A stretch of 64,000 nucleotides of DNA from Amycolatopsis sp. WQ 127309 (GTDB taxonomy: Bacteria; Actinomycetota; Actinomycetes; Mycobacteriales; Pseudonocardiaceae): positions 4,968,501-5,032,500 of the forward strand of contig NZ_CP095481.1 in the NCBI RefSeq assembly GCF_023023025.1, read 5' to 3'. Below are positions 7,461-14,765 of the stretch, piece after piece; position 1 is the first letter of the stretch, and the number at the start of each line of letters is the position of its first letter. Below the pieces are notes generated by a model. It did not search any database, had not been told where the DNA came from, and worked only from the letters and a program-made list of their open reading frames with translations. A program made the translations under genes and the position numbers.

Positions 7461-8576
7461 CTATGCCGCGCGGAGTTCCTGGTCGCGCTCTACCGTAGCG
7501 CGTGCGCGCGGGGCGCCGTTCCACGGCAACGCGAGCTTCGTGAGCTTCTTCGCCACCGACCAGAGCTGCTTGTGCAGCGGGCCCGTGTGGTACGGCAGGC
7601 CGTACTTCTCGCAGAGCGCGCGCACCTCGCCGGCGATCTCCGGGTACCGGCGGGCCGGGATGTCCGGGAACAGGTGGTGCTCGATCTGGTGCGACAGGTT
7701 CCCGCTCATGATGTGGAACAGCGGGCCGCCGGTGATGTTGGCCGAGCCGAGGATCTGGCGCAGGTACCACTGGCCGCGCGACTCGTTCTCGGTCTCCTCC
7801 TCGGTGAAGCTCTCGACGTCGGCGGGGAAGTGCCCGCAGAAGATGATCGAGAACGACCAGAGGTTGCGGACCAGGTTCGCGGTCGCGTTGCCGGCGAAGG
7901 TCAGCGGCGCGAGCGGGCCGGTCAGCAGCGGGAACAGCACGTAGTCCTTGCCGACCTGCCGGGACGCCTTCTTGACCATCTTCCGGACGACCCCGGTGGT
8001 GTCGGACCACGTGCGCTCGCCCTTGACGATCCGGTCGAACTCCAGGTCGTGCAGCATCACGCCCCACTGGAAGAACACCGCCAGCGCCACCGCGTACGCC
8101 GGGTTGCCCAGGTAGTACGGGTGCCACTTCTGGGCGGGATCCATCCGCAGGACGCCGTAACCGATGTCGCGGTCCTTGTCGAGGATGTTCGTGTACGTGT
8201 GGTGGATGTAGTTGTGCGAGTGCCGCCAGTTCTCGGCGGGCGCCACGTTGTCCCACTCGAAGCGCTGTGAGCTCAGCGCCGGGTCGCGCGTCCAGTCGTA
8301 CTGGCCGTGCATGACGTTGTGGCCGATCTCCATGTTGTCGAGGACCTTCGCCAGCGACAGCGCGCCGACACCGGCGAGCCACGCGGGCGGGAAGAACCCG
8401 GCGAACAGCAGCGCCCGGCCGGCGACCTCGAGGCCGCGCTGGGTCTTGATGACGTTGTGGATGTAGTCGACGTCCTCCTGGCCGAGGTCCTCGACGACCC
8501 GCTGGCGCAGCGCGTCGAGCTCGCGGCCGAACTCCTCGACCTGGGCCGGGGTGAGTCGGTCCTGCAGACCGGTCAT
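7461..8576 (-). CDS. desA3: Membrane fatty-acid desaturase, DesA3-like
   Basis: A 371-residue di-iron acyl desaturase. The three histidine boxes are IGHNVMHGQ, WRHSHNYIHHTYTN and SHQIEHHLFPD. Hydrophobic segments (GRALLFAGFFPPAWLAGVGAL; YAVALAVFFQWGVML; PLLTGPLAPLTFAG) anchor it in the membrane. In Mycobacterium tuberculosis DesA3 (Rv3229c) is a stearoyl-CoA delta-9 desaturase that takes electrons from the neighbouring reductase Rv3230c. The same gene order is seen here, with only 11 bases between reductase and desaturase. AAGGAG lies 7-8 bases before the ATG. The regioselectivity and the symbol are assigned by analogy. Confidence 0.88.
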   Translation of the reverse strand: MTGLQDRLTPAQVEEFGRELDALRQRVVEDLGQEDVDYIHNVIKTQRGLEVAGRALLFAGFFPPAWLAGVGALSLAKVLDNMEIGHNVMHGQYDWTRDPALSSQRFEWDNVAPAENWRHSHNYIHHTYTNILDKDRDIGYGVLRMDPAQKWHPYYLGNPAYAVALAVFFQWGVMLHDLEFDRIVKGERTWSDTTGVVRKMVKKASRQVGKDYVLFPLLTGPLAPLTFAGNATANLVRNLWSFSIIFCGHFPADVESFTEEETENESRGQWYLRQILGSANITGGPLFHIMSGNLSHQIEHHLFPDIPARRYPEIAGEVRALCEKYGLPYHTGPLHKQLWSVAKKLTKLALPWNGAPRARATVERDQELRAA

Positions 8577-8587
8577 GGCGGTACTCC

Positions 8588-9658
8588 TTAAGCGTCGATC
8601 TCGACGTCCCCGACGGGGACGGAGATGCAGAGCTGGATCTCTTCGTCTTCTTCGCCGGAAACCTCGCCCGTCTTGGCGTTGCGGACGCGGCCGGCGGTCT
8701 TGAGCTGGGTGCAGGAGAAGCAGATGCCCATCCGGCAGCCGTGCTCCGGCGAGAGCCCGGCTTCCTCGGCCTGCTCCAGCAACGGCTTCCCGGAGTTGGC
8801 GCACTCGCGGCCGCTGCGCTTGAAGCGCACCTGGCCCTCGGCGTTCCCCGTGTCGAAGGTCAACGCGGGCGGCGTGAACTCTTCGGTGTGCACGCGTTCA
8901 CCGAGCTGCTCGCGGACGGCGTCCATCAGCGGCTTCGGGCCGCAGACGAACGTTTCCGCGTCGCGGTACCACGGCGCGGCTTCATCGAGGTGTGCCGGCG
9001 AGAAGAACCCGCGCAGGTCGCCGCCGGACTTCGCGTGGGTGTAGGCGTGCACGACCCGCAGCCCGGGGTGCCGGGCGGCGAGCTCGGCCAGCTCCGTGCG
9101 GTAGAGGACGTCGGACGGGCCGTTCGAGTAGAGCAGGAACACGATCTCGCCGGGGTGGCCCTCGTCGACGAGGGTGCGCGCCATGGCGAGCACCGGGGTG
9201 ATCCCGCTGCCGCCGCCGATCAGCAGCAGCCGCTCCGGCCGGGTGGCGGGCAGGGTGAACGTTCCGTCCGGTGTGGACAGTCCGACCACGGAGCCGACGC
9301 CGATCTCGCGGTTCAGGTGCCCGGAGACCAGGCCCTGCTCCTTGACCGTGAACTCGAGTTCGCCGGTGTACTGCGACCCGCAGGGCGAATAGCAGCGCGT
9401 CCGGCGGACGCCGTCGATCGCCACCTGCAGGCGGACGTACTGGCCGGCGGTGAAGCCGGGCCACGCGCGGCTCGGCTGCACGGTGAGGGTGACGCTGTCG
9501 GGTGTCTGCTTCCGCACGGCCGTGACCAGCCCGCGGACCTCCCGGCGGACCAGCATCGGGTCGACGAGCTCGAGATACCGGTCCATTCCGTGGGGCGTGA
9601 GCAGCGCCTCGGCGAGCGAGGCGAGCCGGCGGACCCGCTTGGGCAAGAGCGCCGTCAT
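8588..9658 (-). CDS. Ferredoxin-NADP reductase fused to a 2Fe-2S domain, desaturase electron donor
   Basis: A 356-residue protein from ATG 9658, with GAGGAGG in good position. The FAD domain has RCYSPCGSQY (an RxYS-type motif), the NAD(P) domain has LLLIGGGSGITPVLAMAR, and the C-terminal plant-type ferredoxin domain has EHGCRMGICFSCTQLK with a fourth Cys in IQLCISVP. This matches Rv3230c, which supplies electrons to DesA3. An upstream in-frame ATG would place the start inside the tetR leader and across the operator, so 9658 is preferred. It is the first gene of the operon. Confidence 0.9.
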   Translation of the reverse strand: MTALLPKRVRRLASLAEALLTPHGMDRYLELVDPMLVRREVRGLVTAVRKQTPDSVTLTVQPSRAWPGFTAGQYVRLQVAIDGVRRTRCYSPCGSQYTGELEFTVKEQGLVSGHLNREIGVGSVVGLSTPDGTFTLPATRPERLLLIGGGSGITPVLAMARTLVDEGHPGEIVFLLYSNGPSDVLYRTELAELAARHPGLRVVHAYTHAKSGGDLRGFFSPAHLDEAAPWYRDAETFVCGPKPLMDAVREQLGERVHTEEFTPPALTFDTGNAEGQVRFKRSGRECANSGKPLLEQAEEAGLSPEHGCRMGICFSCTQLKTAGRVRNAKTGEVSGEEDEEIQLCISVPVGDVEIDA

Positions 9659-9672
9659 CGGACCTCCTCGAT

Positions 9673-9700
9673 TACAGTGAACGACTGTACACTCAACAGT
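9673..9700. promoter_or_regulatory. Overlapping palindromes, candidate TetR operator for the desaturase operon
   Basis: TACAGT (9673-9678) and ACTGTA (9684-9689) form one inverted repeat. ACTGT (9684-9688) and ACAGT (9696-9700) form another that shares the central arm. The array lies 15 bases upstream of the reductase start and 50 upstream of tetR, exactly between divergent genes. It is a likely binding site for the adjacent TetR protein on lipid ligands, as for DesT-like regulators. This is inferred. Confidence 0.55.
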
Positions 9701-9749
9701 GCACGGCATGAGTGGACAACCTGTCAACGCGAGAGGCGGAGGATGTGAC

Positions 9750-10403
9750 GTGAGCAACGCGGTGGACATCCGTACGCTGGACCCCGTGTCCGAAGAGCCG
9801 GTGAGCCGTCAAGAGCGCAAGCAGCGCACGCGCCAGGCGTTGCTGGACGCGGCCCTCGAACTGCTCGCCGACCGCCCGTTCGCCAGCCTTTCGCTGCGCG
9901 AGGTCGCGAAAGGCGCGGGCCTGGTGCCGACGGCGTTCTACCGCCACTTCGCGTCGATGGAGGAACTCGGCGTCGCACTCGTCGAAGAGGCGACGCGCAC
10001 GCTGCGCGGCATGATCCGGTCCGCGCGCACCGACCCGGACACCTACCACGGGATGATCAGCGCCTCGGTGGCCACGCTGCACCAATTCGTGCGCGCGCAC
10101 GAGGACCATTTCCGGTTCCTGACGCGCGAGCGGTACGGCGGCGGCCCGCTCGCCCGGGCCATCGGCGTCGAGCTGCGGATGTTCTCCGGCGACCTCGCGA
10201 TCGACCTCGCCCGGTTCGCGACGCTGCGGTCCTGGACGACCGACGACCTGCACATGCTGGCCGACTTGATCGTTTCCGTGATGCTGGCGACGATTGTCGA
10301 ACTGCTGGAAGCACGGCCCGGTGAAGATCCGAAAATCACCGGAATGGCGGAAAAACGCCTGCGCTTGATCCTTCTGGGTGTTCCACACTGGAAGACTCGC
10401 TGA
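9750..10403 (+). CDS. TetR-family regulator, probable repressor of the desaturase operon
   Basis: A 217-residue protein from GTG 9750, preceded by GGAGG. HTH: RTRQALLDAALELLADRPFA, then SLREVAKGAGLVPTAFYRHFAS (about residues 24-70). The FYRHF signature and C-terminal layout resemble the DesT/FadR-like TetR proteins that sense acyl-CoAs. It is divergent from the reductase-desaturase operon across a short palindromic region, which supports a role in unsaturated fatty-acid control. An earlier in-frame ATG at 9699 would overlap the operator and lacks a ribosome site. Confidence 0.87.
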   Translation: MSNAVDIRTLDPVSEEPVSRQERKQRTRQALLDAALELLADRPFASLSLREVAKGAGLVPTAFYRHFASMEELGVALVEEATRTLRGMIRSARTDPDTYHGMISASVATLHQFVRAHEDHFRFLTRERYGGGPLARAIGVELRMFSGDLAIDLARFATLRSWTTDDLHMLADLIVSVMLATIVELLEARPGEDPKITGMAEKRLRLILLGVPHWKTR

Positions 10404-10525
10404 ACATATTTCCGCACAACGCCCGGATTACCGGACAACTGCGAGACTTCCGACTCAGGTCAGTGGGGACTGTCGGTCCGGCGTGGTACAACCCACGGAT
10501 CGTTCCTCGCCGATGAGGAGGTCGT

Positions 10526-11638
10526 GTGGCGGACAGCGAACAGCATCAGCAGCTCACCGTGGGTGTGGTCACCGAGTCACGCCCCGGGGAGCGCCGGGTG
10601 GCCATGGTGCCGAAACTCGTCGGGAGGCTCGCGCAACGCGGGCTGCGCGTCCTCGTCGAGCCGGGTGCCGGGGCCGGGGCGCACCTCAGCGACGACGCGT
10701 TCATCCAGGCCGGCGCCGAACTCGGCGACGCCTGGAGCGCACCCGTCGTCGTCAAGGTGAACCCACCCGCGCCGGGGGAGGTCGCGAAGCTGGGCCGGGG
10801 CACCGTGCTCATCGGCTTCCTCGACCCGCGCGGCAACCCGGAGGGGCTCGCGAAACTCGAGGAGGCCGGTCTCCGCGCGTTCGCGATGGAGGCGGTCCCG
10901 CGGATCTCCCGCGCCCAGGCGATGGACGCGCTGTCGTCCCAGGCCAGCATCGGCGGCTACCGCGCGGTGCTGCTCGCGGCCCAGAAACTCCCGCGGTTCT
11001 TCCCGATGCTCACCACCGCGGCCGGCACCGTGCCGCCGGCGAAGGTGCTGGTGCTCGGCGCCGGCGTCGCCGGGCTGCAGGCACTGGCCACGGCGAAGCG
11101 GCTCGGCGCGCAGACCACCGGCTACGACGTCCGGCCCGAGGTCGGCGAGCAGGTCAAGTCGCTCGGCGCGCAGTTCCTCGACCTCGGCATCGAAGCGGTC
11201 GGCGAAGGCGGGTACGCCCGCGAGCTGACGGCGGAGGAGCGCGAGGAGCAGCAACGCCGGCTCACCGAGGCGATCACCCGGTTCGACGTCGTGATCACCA
11301 CGGCGCTGGTGCCCGGGCGCAAGGCGCCCACCCTGGTCACCGCGGACGCCGTCAAGGGCATGCCGGCCGGTTCGGTCGTCGTCGACCTGGCCGGCGAGTC
11401 CGGCGGCAACTGCGAGCTGACCAAGCCGGGGGAGGACGTCGTGGAGCACGACGTCACCATCTCGTCCCCGCTGAACCTGCCCGCCGAGATGCCTTCGCAC
11501 GCCAGTGAGCTCTACGCCCGCAACGTCACCGAGCTGCTGGAGCTGCTCGTGACGAAGGAAGGCGAGCTGAAGCTGGACTTCGAGGACGAGATCGTCGCCG
11601 GTGCCTGCGTGGCCGGGCGCGAAGGGAGCGTCGCGTGA
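10526..11638 (+). CDS. pntAa: NAD(P) transhydrogenase subunit alpha, NAD-binding part
   Basis: A 370-residue soluble domain I of the proton-translocating transhydrogenase. It shows ESRPGERRVAMVPKLVGRL at the N-terminus, QASIGGYRAVL, and the dinucleotide fold VLVLGAGVAGLQALATAKRL near residues 173-192. It hands hydride from NADH to NADP through PntB, driven by proton influx. The three-subunit split (alpha1, alpha2, beta) is the form found in actinobacteria. GTG 10526 is chosen, with GAGGAGG just upstream. It overlaps the next gene by 4 bases. Confidence 0.95.
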   Translation: MADSEQHQQLTVGVVTESRPGERRVAMVPKLVGRLAQRGLRVLVEPGAGAGAHLSDDAFIQAGAELGDAWSAPVVVKVNPPAPGEVAKLGRGTVLIGFLDPRGNPEGLAKLEEAGLRAFAMEAVPRISRAQAMDALSSQASIGGYRAVLLAAQKLPRFFPMLTTAAGTVPPAKVLVLGAGVAGLQALATAKRLGAQTTGYDVRPEVGEQVKSLGAQFLDLGIEAVGEGGYARELTAEEREEQQRRLTEAITRFDVVITTALVPGRKAPTLVTADAVKGMPAGSVVVDLAGESGGNCELTKPGEDVVEHDVTISSPLNLPAEMPSHASELYARNVTELLELLVTKEGELKLDFEDEIVAGACVAGREGSVA

Positions 11639-11949
11639 GCCCACTCGTGCAGAACCTGGCGGTGCTCGTGCTCGCCGGGTTCGTCGGCTTCGCCGTCATC
11701 TCGAAGGTGCCCAACACCCTGCACACGCCGCTGATGTCAGGCACCAACGCGATCCACGGGATCGTGCTGCTGGGCGGGCTGGTCGTGCTCGGCCTCGGCG
11801 TCGACGGCGTGTTCAACAAGATCCTGCTGGTGATCGCGATCGCCTTCGGCACGATCAACGTCGTCGGCGGCTTCCTGGTCACCGACCGGATGCTCTCGAT
11901 GTTCAAGGCCAAGAAGCCCGCACCCGCCGACGAGGAGGACGAGAAGTGA
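11635..11949 (+). CDS. pntAb: NAD(P) transhydrogenase subunit alpha, membrane part
   Basis: A 104-residue membrane protein with about three to four TM helices: LAVLVLAGFVGFAVISKVP, the loop NTLHTPLMSGTNAIHGIV (the signature of this subunit), GLVVLGLGVDGVFNKILL and AFGTINVVGGFLVTDRML. The tail is charged (KAKKPAPADEEDEK). It forms part of the proton channel with PntB. Its GTG start overlaps pntAa and its end overlaps pntB by 4 bases each, which implies translational coupling for stoichiometric assembly. Confidence 0.95.
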   Translation: MSPLVQNLAVLVLAGFVGFAVISKVPNTLHTPLMSGTNAIHGIVLLGGLVVLGLGVDGVFNKILLVIAIAFGTINVVGGFLVTDRMLSMFKAKKPAPADEEDEK

Positions 11950-13334
11950 CCGACTTCGTCGCGATCCTCTACATCGTCGCGTTCGCGCTCTTCATCTACG
12001 GCCTGATGGGCCTCACCGGCCCGCGCACCGCGGTCCGCGGCAACTGGATCGCCGCGGTCGGCATGGGCGTCGCGGTGCTCGCCACCCTGCTCACCCCGGG
12101 CATGGGCAACTGGCTGCTGATCGTCCTCGGCGTCGCGATCGGCGCGCTGGTCGGCGTGCCGTCCGCGCGCAAGGTCAAGATGACCGCGATGCCGCAGATG
12201 GTGGCGCTGTTCAACGGCGTCGGCGGCGGCGCGGTCGCGCTCATCGCGTGGGTCGAGTTCAACTCCACGGACGGCTACGCGCACGAGCCCACGTACATCG
12301 CGATCGCGTCGCTGTTCGCCGCGATCATCGGGTCGATCTCCTTCTGGGGCTCGAACATCGCGTTCGGCAAGCTGCAGGAGCTGATCAGCGGCCGCCCGAT
12401 CAGCATGGGCAAGCTGCAGCAGCCGATCAACGCGCTGCTCCTGCTGATCGCGCTGGGCTGCGCGGTGGTCATCGTCGCCGGCGGCGACTCCTGGCTGCTG
12501 ATCGTCGGGCTGCTCGTCGCGGCGGGCATCCTCGGCCTCACCGTGGTGCTGCCGATCGGCGGCGCGGACATGCCGGTGGTGATCTCGCTGCTCAACGCGT
12601 TCACCGGGCTGTCGGCCGCGGCGATGGGCCTGGCGCTGGACAACACCGCGCTGATCGTGGCCGGGATGATCGTCGGCGCGTCCGGCTCGATCCTGACCAA
12701 CCTGATGGCCAAGGCGATGAACCGGTCCATCCCGGCGATCATCGCGGGCGGCTTCGGCGGCGGTCCGGCGGTGGCGTCCGGCGGTGGCGCGAAGGAAGAG
12801 CGCCCGGTGCGCTCGACGAGTGCGGCCGACACGGCGATCCAGATGGCGTACGCCAGCAAGGTCGTCGTGGTGCCGGGCTACGGCATGGCCGTGGCGCAGG
12901 CGCAGCACACCGTCCGCGAGATGGCGAAGCTGCTGGAGAAGAAGGGCATCACGGTCGAGTACGCGATCCACCCGGTCGCCGGCCGGATGCCCGGGCACAT
13001 GAACGTGCTGCTCGCCGAGGCCGACGTGCCGTACGAGCAGCTCAAGGAGATGGACGAGATCAACTCCGAGTTCGCCCAGACCGACGTCGCGCTGGTGATC
13101 GGCGCGAACGACGTCACCAACCCGGCCGCGCAGACCGACCCGACCTCGCCGATCTACGGGATGCCGATCCTCAAGGTCAACGAGAGCCGGTCCGTGATCG
13201 TGTTGAAACGCGGCATGAGCTCGGGCTTCGCCGGGATCGACAACGACCTGTTCTACGATCCGAAGACCAGCATGCTCTTCGGCGACGCCAAGACGTCGGT
13301 GGGCGAGATCGTGGAGGAACTCAAGGCGTTATGA
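11946..13334 (+). CDS. pntB: NAD(P) transhydrogenase subunit beta
   Basis: A 462-residue protein. The N-terminal about 270 residues hold eight or nine TM helices with conserved loops (AMPQMVALFNGVGGGAVALIA; GADMPVVISLLNAFTGLSAA). The C-terminal NADP domain III has VVPGYGMAVAQAQHTVREMA, HPVAGRMPGHMNVLLAEA and VIGANDVTNPAA. Length and motifs are complete. The start is GTG 11946, inside the last codons of pntAb. The enzyme makes NADPH from NADH and the proton gradient, useful beside fatty-acid and desaturase genes. The stop overlaps the ATG of the lipoate-ligase-like gene. Confidence 0.95.
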   Translation: MTDFVAILYIVAFALFIYGLMGLTGPRTAVRGNWIAAVGMGVAVLATLLTPGMGNWLLIVLGVAIGALVGVPSARKVKMTAMPQMVALFNGVGGGAVALIAWVEFNSTDGYAHEPTYIAIASLFAAIIGSISFWGSNIAFGKLQELISGRPISMGKLQQPINALLLLIALGCAVVIVAGGDSWLLIVGLLVAAGILGLTVVLPIGGADMPVVISLLNAFTGLSAAAMGLALDNTALIVAGMIVGASGSILTNLMAKAMNRSIPAIIAGGFGGGPAVASGGGAKEERPVRSTSAADTAIQMAYASKVVVVPGYGMAVAQAQHTVREMAKLLEKKGITVEYAIHPVAGRMPGHMNVLLAEADVPYEQLKEMDEINSEFAQTDVALVIGANDVTNPAAQTDPTSPIYGMPILKVNESRSVIVLKRGMSSGFAGIDNDLFYDPKTSMLFGDAKTSVGEIVEELKAL

Positions 13335-14062
13335 CGAGCGGGTCGGATGTGCGTGCGGCGTTCACCGACCCGGCCGAGAACCTCGCGTTCGACGAAGCAC
13401 TCCTCCGGGTCGCGCCGGAGTCACCGGTCGTGTGGCTCTGGCGCAACCCGGTGTGCGTCGTGGTCGGGCGCGGCCAGCGGATCGCGCGTGAGGTGCACGT
13501 CGAGGCGTGCGAGCGTGACGGAGTCCCGGTGCTGCGGCGCGCGAGCGGCGGCGGCACCGTGTTCCACGACCCGGGCAACCTCAACGTCACGCTGGTCCTG
13601 CCCGGCCCGCCCGAGAAGCCCCTCGAAGCGCTCGGCCAGGTGATGAGCGCCGCCGTCGACCAGCTCGGGCTGGTGCCGCGGATCGGCGACCGGGGCCTGT
13701 TCGTCGAAGACGCGAAGCTGTGCGGCTTCGCCGTGTTCCGCACCAAGGGCGGGCTGCTGGCCCACTCGACGCTGCTGGTCGAGACGTCCGCCGCCCTCGT
13801 CGGCCGGTACCTGACGAGCGCGCCGCCGGACCCGCGCCCGCTCGACTCCCACCGCAGCCCGGTCGCGTCGCTGGCCGAGCACGGCCTGCGGCCCGGCTTC
13901 CCGGCGGTCGAGGCCGCGGTGCGCGCGGCGGCGTCGCAGCTGCTCGGGACGTTCGTGCCGCGCCCGCCGTCCGCGGCCGAGCTGACCGTGCAGCGGACCC
14001 TGCTGCACACCCGCTACCGGTACCCGTCCTGGCACGCGGACGGCGCCCAGCGCGCGGCCTGA
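13331..14062 (+). CDS. Lipoate-protein ligase-like protein (BPL/LplA family)
   Basis: A 243-residue protein of the LplA fold. The substrate-binding motif RRASGGGTVFHDPGNLN (near residues 74-90) and the catalytic-Lys-type motif EDAKLCGFAVFRTKGGLLAHSTLL are present, plus LWRNPVCVVVGRGQ. The family transfers lipoate or octanoate to E2 subunits and GcvH. It is shorter than full E. coli LplA and lacks the C-terminal accessory domain, like single-domain octanoyl/lipoyl transferases. The ATGA overlap with pntB makes it the fourth gene of the transhydrogenase operon. The exact acyl donor is unknown. Confidence 0.85.
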   Translation: MTSGSDVRAAFTDPAENLAFDEALLRVAPESPVVWLWRNPVCVVVGRGQRIAREVHVEACERDGVPVLRRASGGGTVFHDPGNLNVTLVLPGPPEKPLEALGQVMSAAVDQLGLVPRIGDRGLFVEDAKLCGFAVFRTKGGLLAHSTLLVETSAALVGRYLTSAPPDPRPLDSHRSPVASLAEHGLRPGFPAVEAAVRAAASQLLGTFVPRPPSAAELTVQRTLLHTRYRYPSWHADGAQRAA

Positions 14063-14065
14063 AAG

Positions 14066-14116
14066 CCGTGAAGGCCTCCTTCCCGGCCATAAGAGCCGGT
14101 AAGGAGGCCTTCACGG
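14066..14116. repeat. 22-bp inverted repeat between convergent genes
   Basis: The arm CCGTGAAGGCCTCCTTCCCG (starting at 14066, ending at 14087) pairs with 14095-14116 with a single mismatch. The spacer is 7 bases. It lies 3 bases after the lipoate-ligase stop and 21 before the Lsr2 stop, so it can terminate transcription from both sides. It has no long T-tract. It belongs to the same style of element as 7114-7172. Confidence 0.8.
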
Positions 14117-14136
14117 ACCTTCTGTCTACTGTGGAC

Positions 14137-14625
14137 TTACTTCTCGGCCGCCGAGAACGTCACGGTCGGCACCTTGCGGGCGGACGCGCGGGTCGTCTTC
14201 TTCGGCTCCGCCGTCTTCCGCGCGCGAGTGGTCTTCGCGGGCTCGGCGGCGGTGGTCTTCGCGCGGGTGGCCGCCTTCACCGGGGCGGCTTTGGCCGCGG
14301 CGGCTTTCGGCGTCGCCTTGGTGACGCGCGCCGGGGCGGCCTTGGTGGCGACGGCGGTGCGACGGCCGGCGACCGGCTTCGCGGTCTTCGGGGCGGCCTT
14401 CGCACGCGGCTTCTTCGCGCCCGGGACGAGCCGCGGCCGGCGCTTGCGGCCACCACTGCGGCGGCCGGCGTCGGCGTAACGCTGCAAGAGCACGCGCAGC
14501 GCCTCGGCGTTGGCGAAGGAGAGGTCGATGTCGTAGTCGATGCCGTCCAGCGCGAACCCGACGGTCTCCCCAGCGGCCTCGCCGGTCAGGTCATCCAGCA
14601 CCCGCACAGCCGTGTTCCTGGCCAC
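14137..14625 (-). CDS. Lsr2-type nucleoid protein with a histone-H1-like Lys/Ala/Pro tail
   Basis: A 162-residue protein from GTG 14625 (GGGAGG 6 bases upstream). Residues 1-50 match the Lsr2 dimerisation domain: VRVLDDLTGEAAGETVGFAL, GIDYDIDLSFANAEALRVLL. The normal C-terminal half of Lsr2, a short helical DNA-binding domain with an R-G-R AT-hook, is not seen. In its place is a long, very basic region (GRRSGGRKRRPRLVPGAKKP, then many KAAP, KTTRA and RKTA units). This resembles the tails of histone H1 and of mycobacterial HupB. It should still oligomerise and bind DNA, but probably with less AT preference. It is monocistronic. Confidence 0.85.
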   Translation of the reverse strand: MARNTAVRVLDDLTGEAAGETVGFALDGIDYDIDLSFANAEALRVLLQRYADAGRRSGGRKRRPRLVPGAKKPRAKAAPKTAKPVAGRRTAVATKAAPARVTKATPKAAAAKAAPVKAATRAKTTAAEPAKTTRARKTAEPKKTTRASARKVPTVTFSAAEK

Positions 14626-14765
14626 GACAAACCTCCCGTTACTCGAACGTGTGATGCGCGGCACCCGGGATCCGGCGACACTCCGGGGCCGCCGACAGCT
14701 TGCGGCTTCCTGACGAGGATAGCCGTTGGCTTGCGTGATCCCGCGTGGTGGTGTGCGCTGATGCC

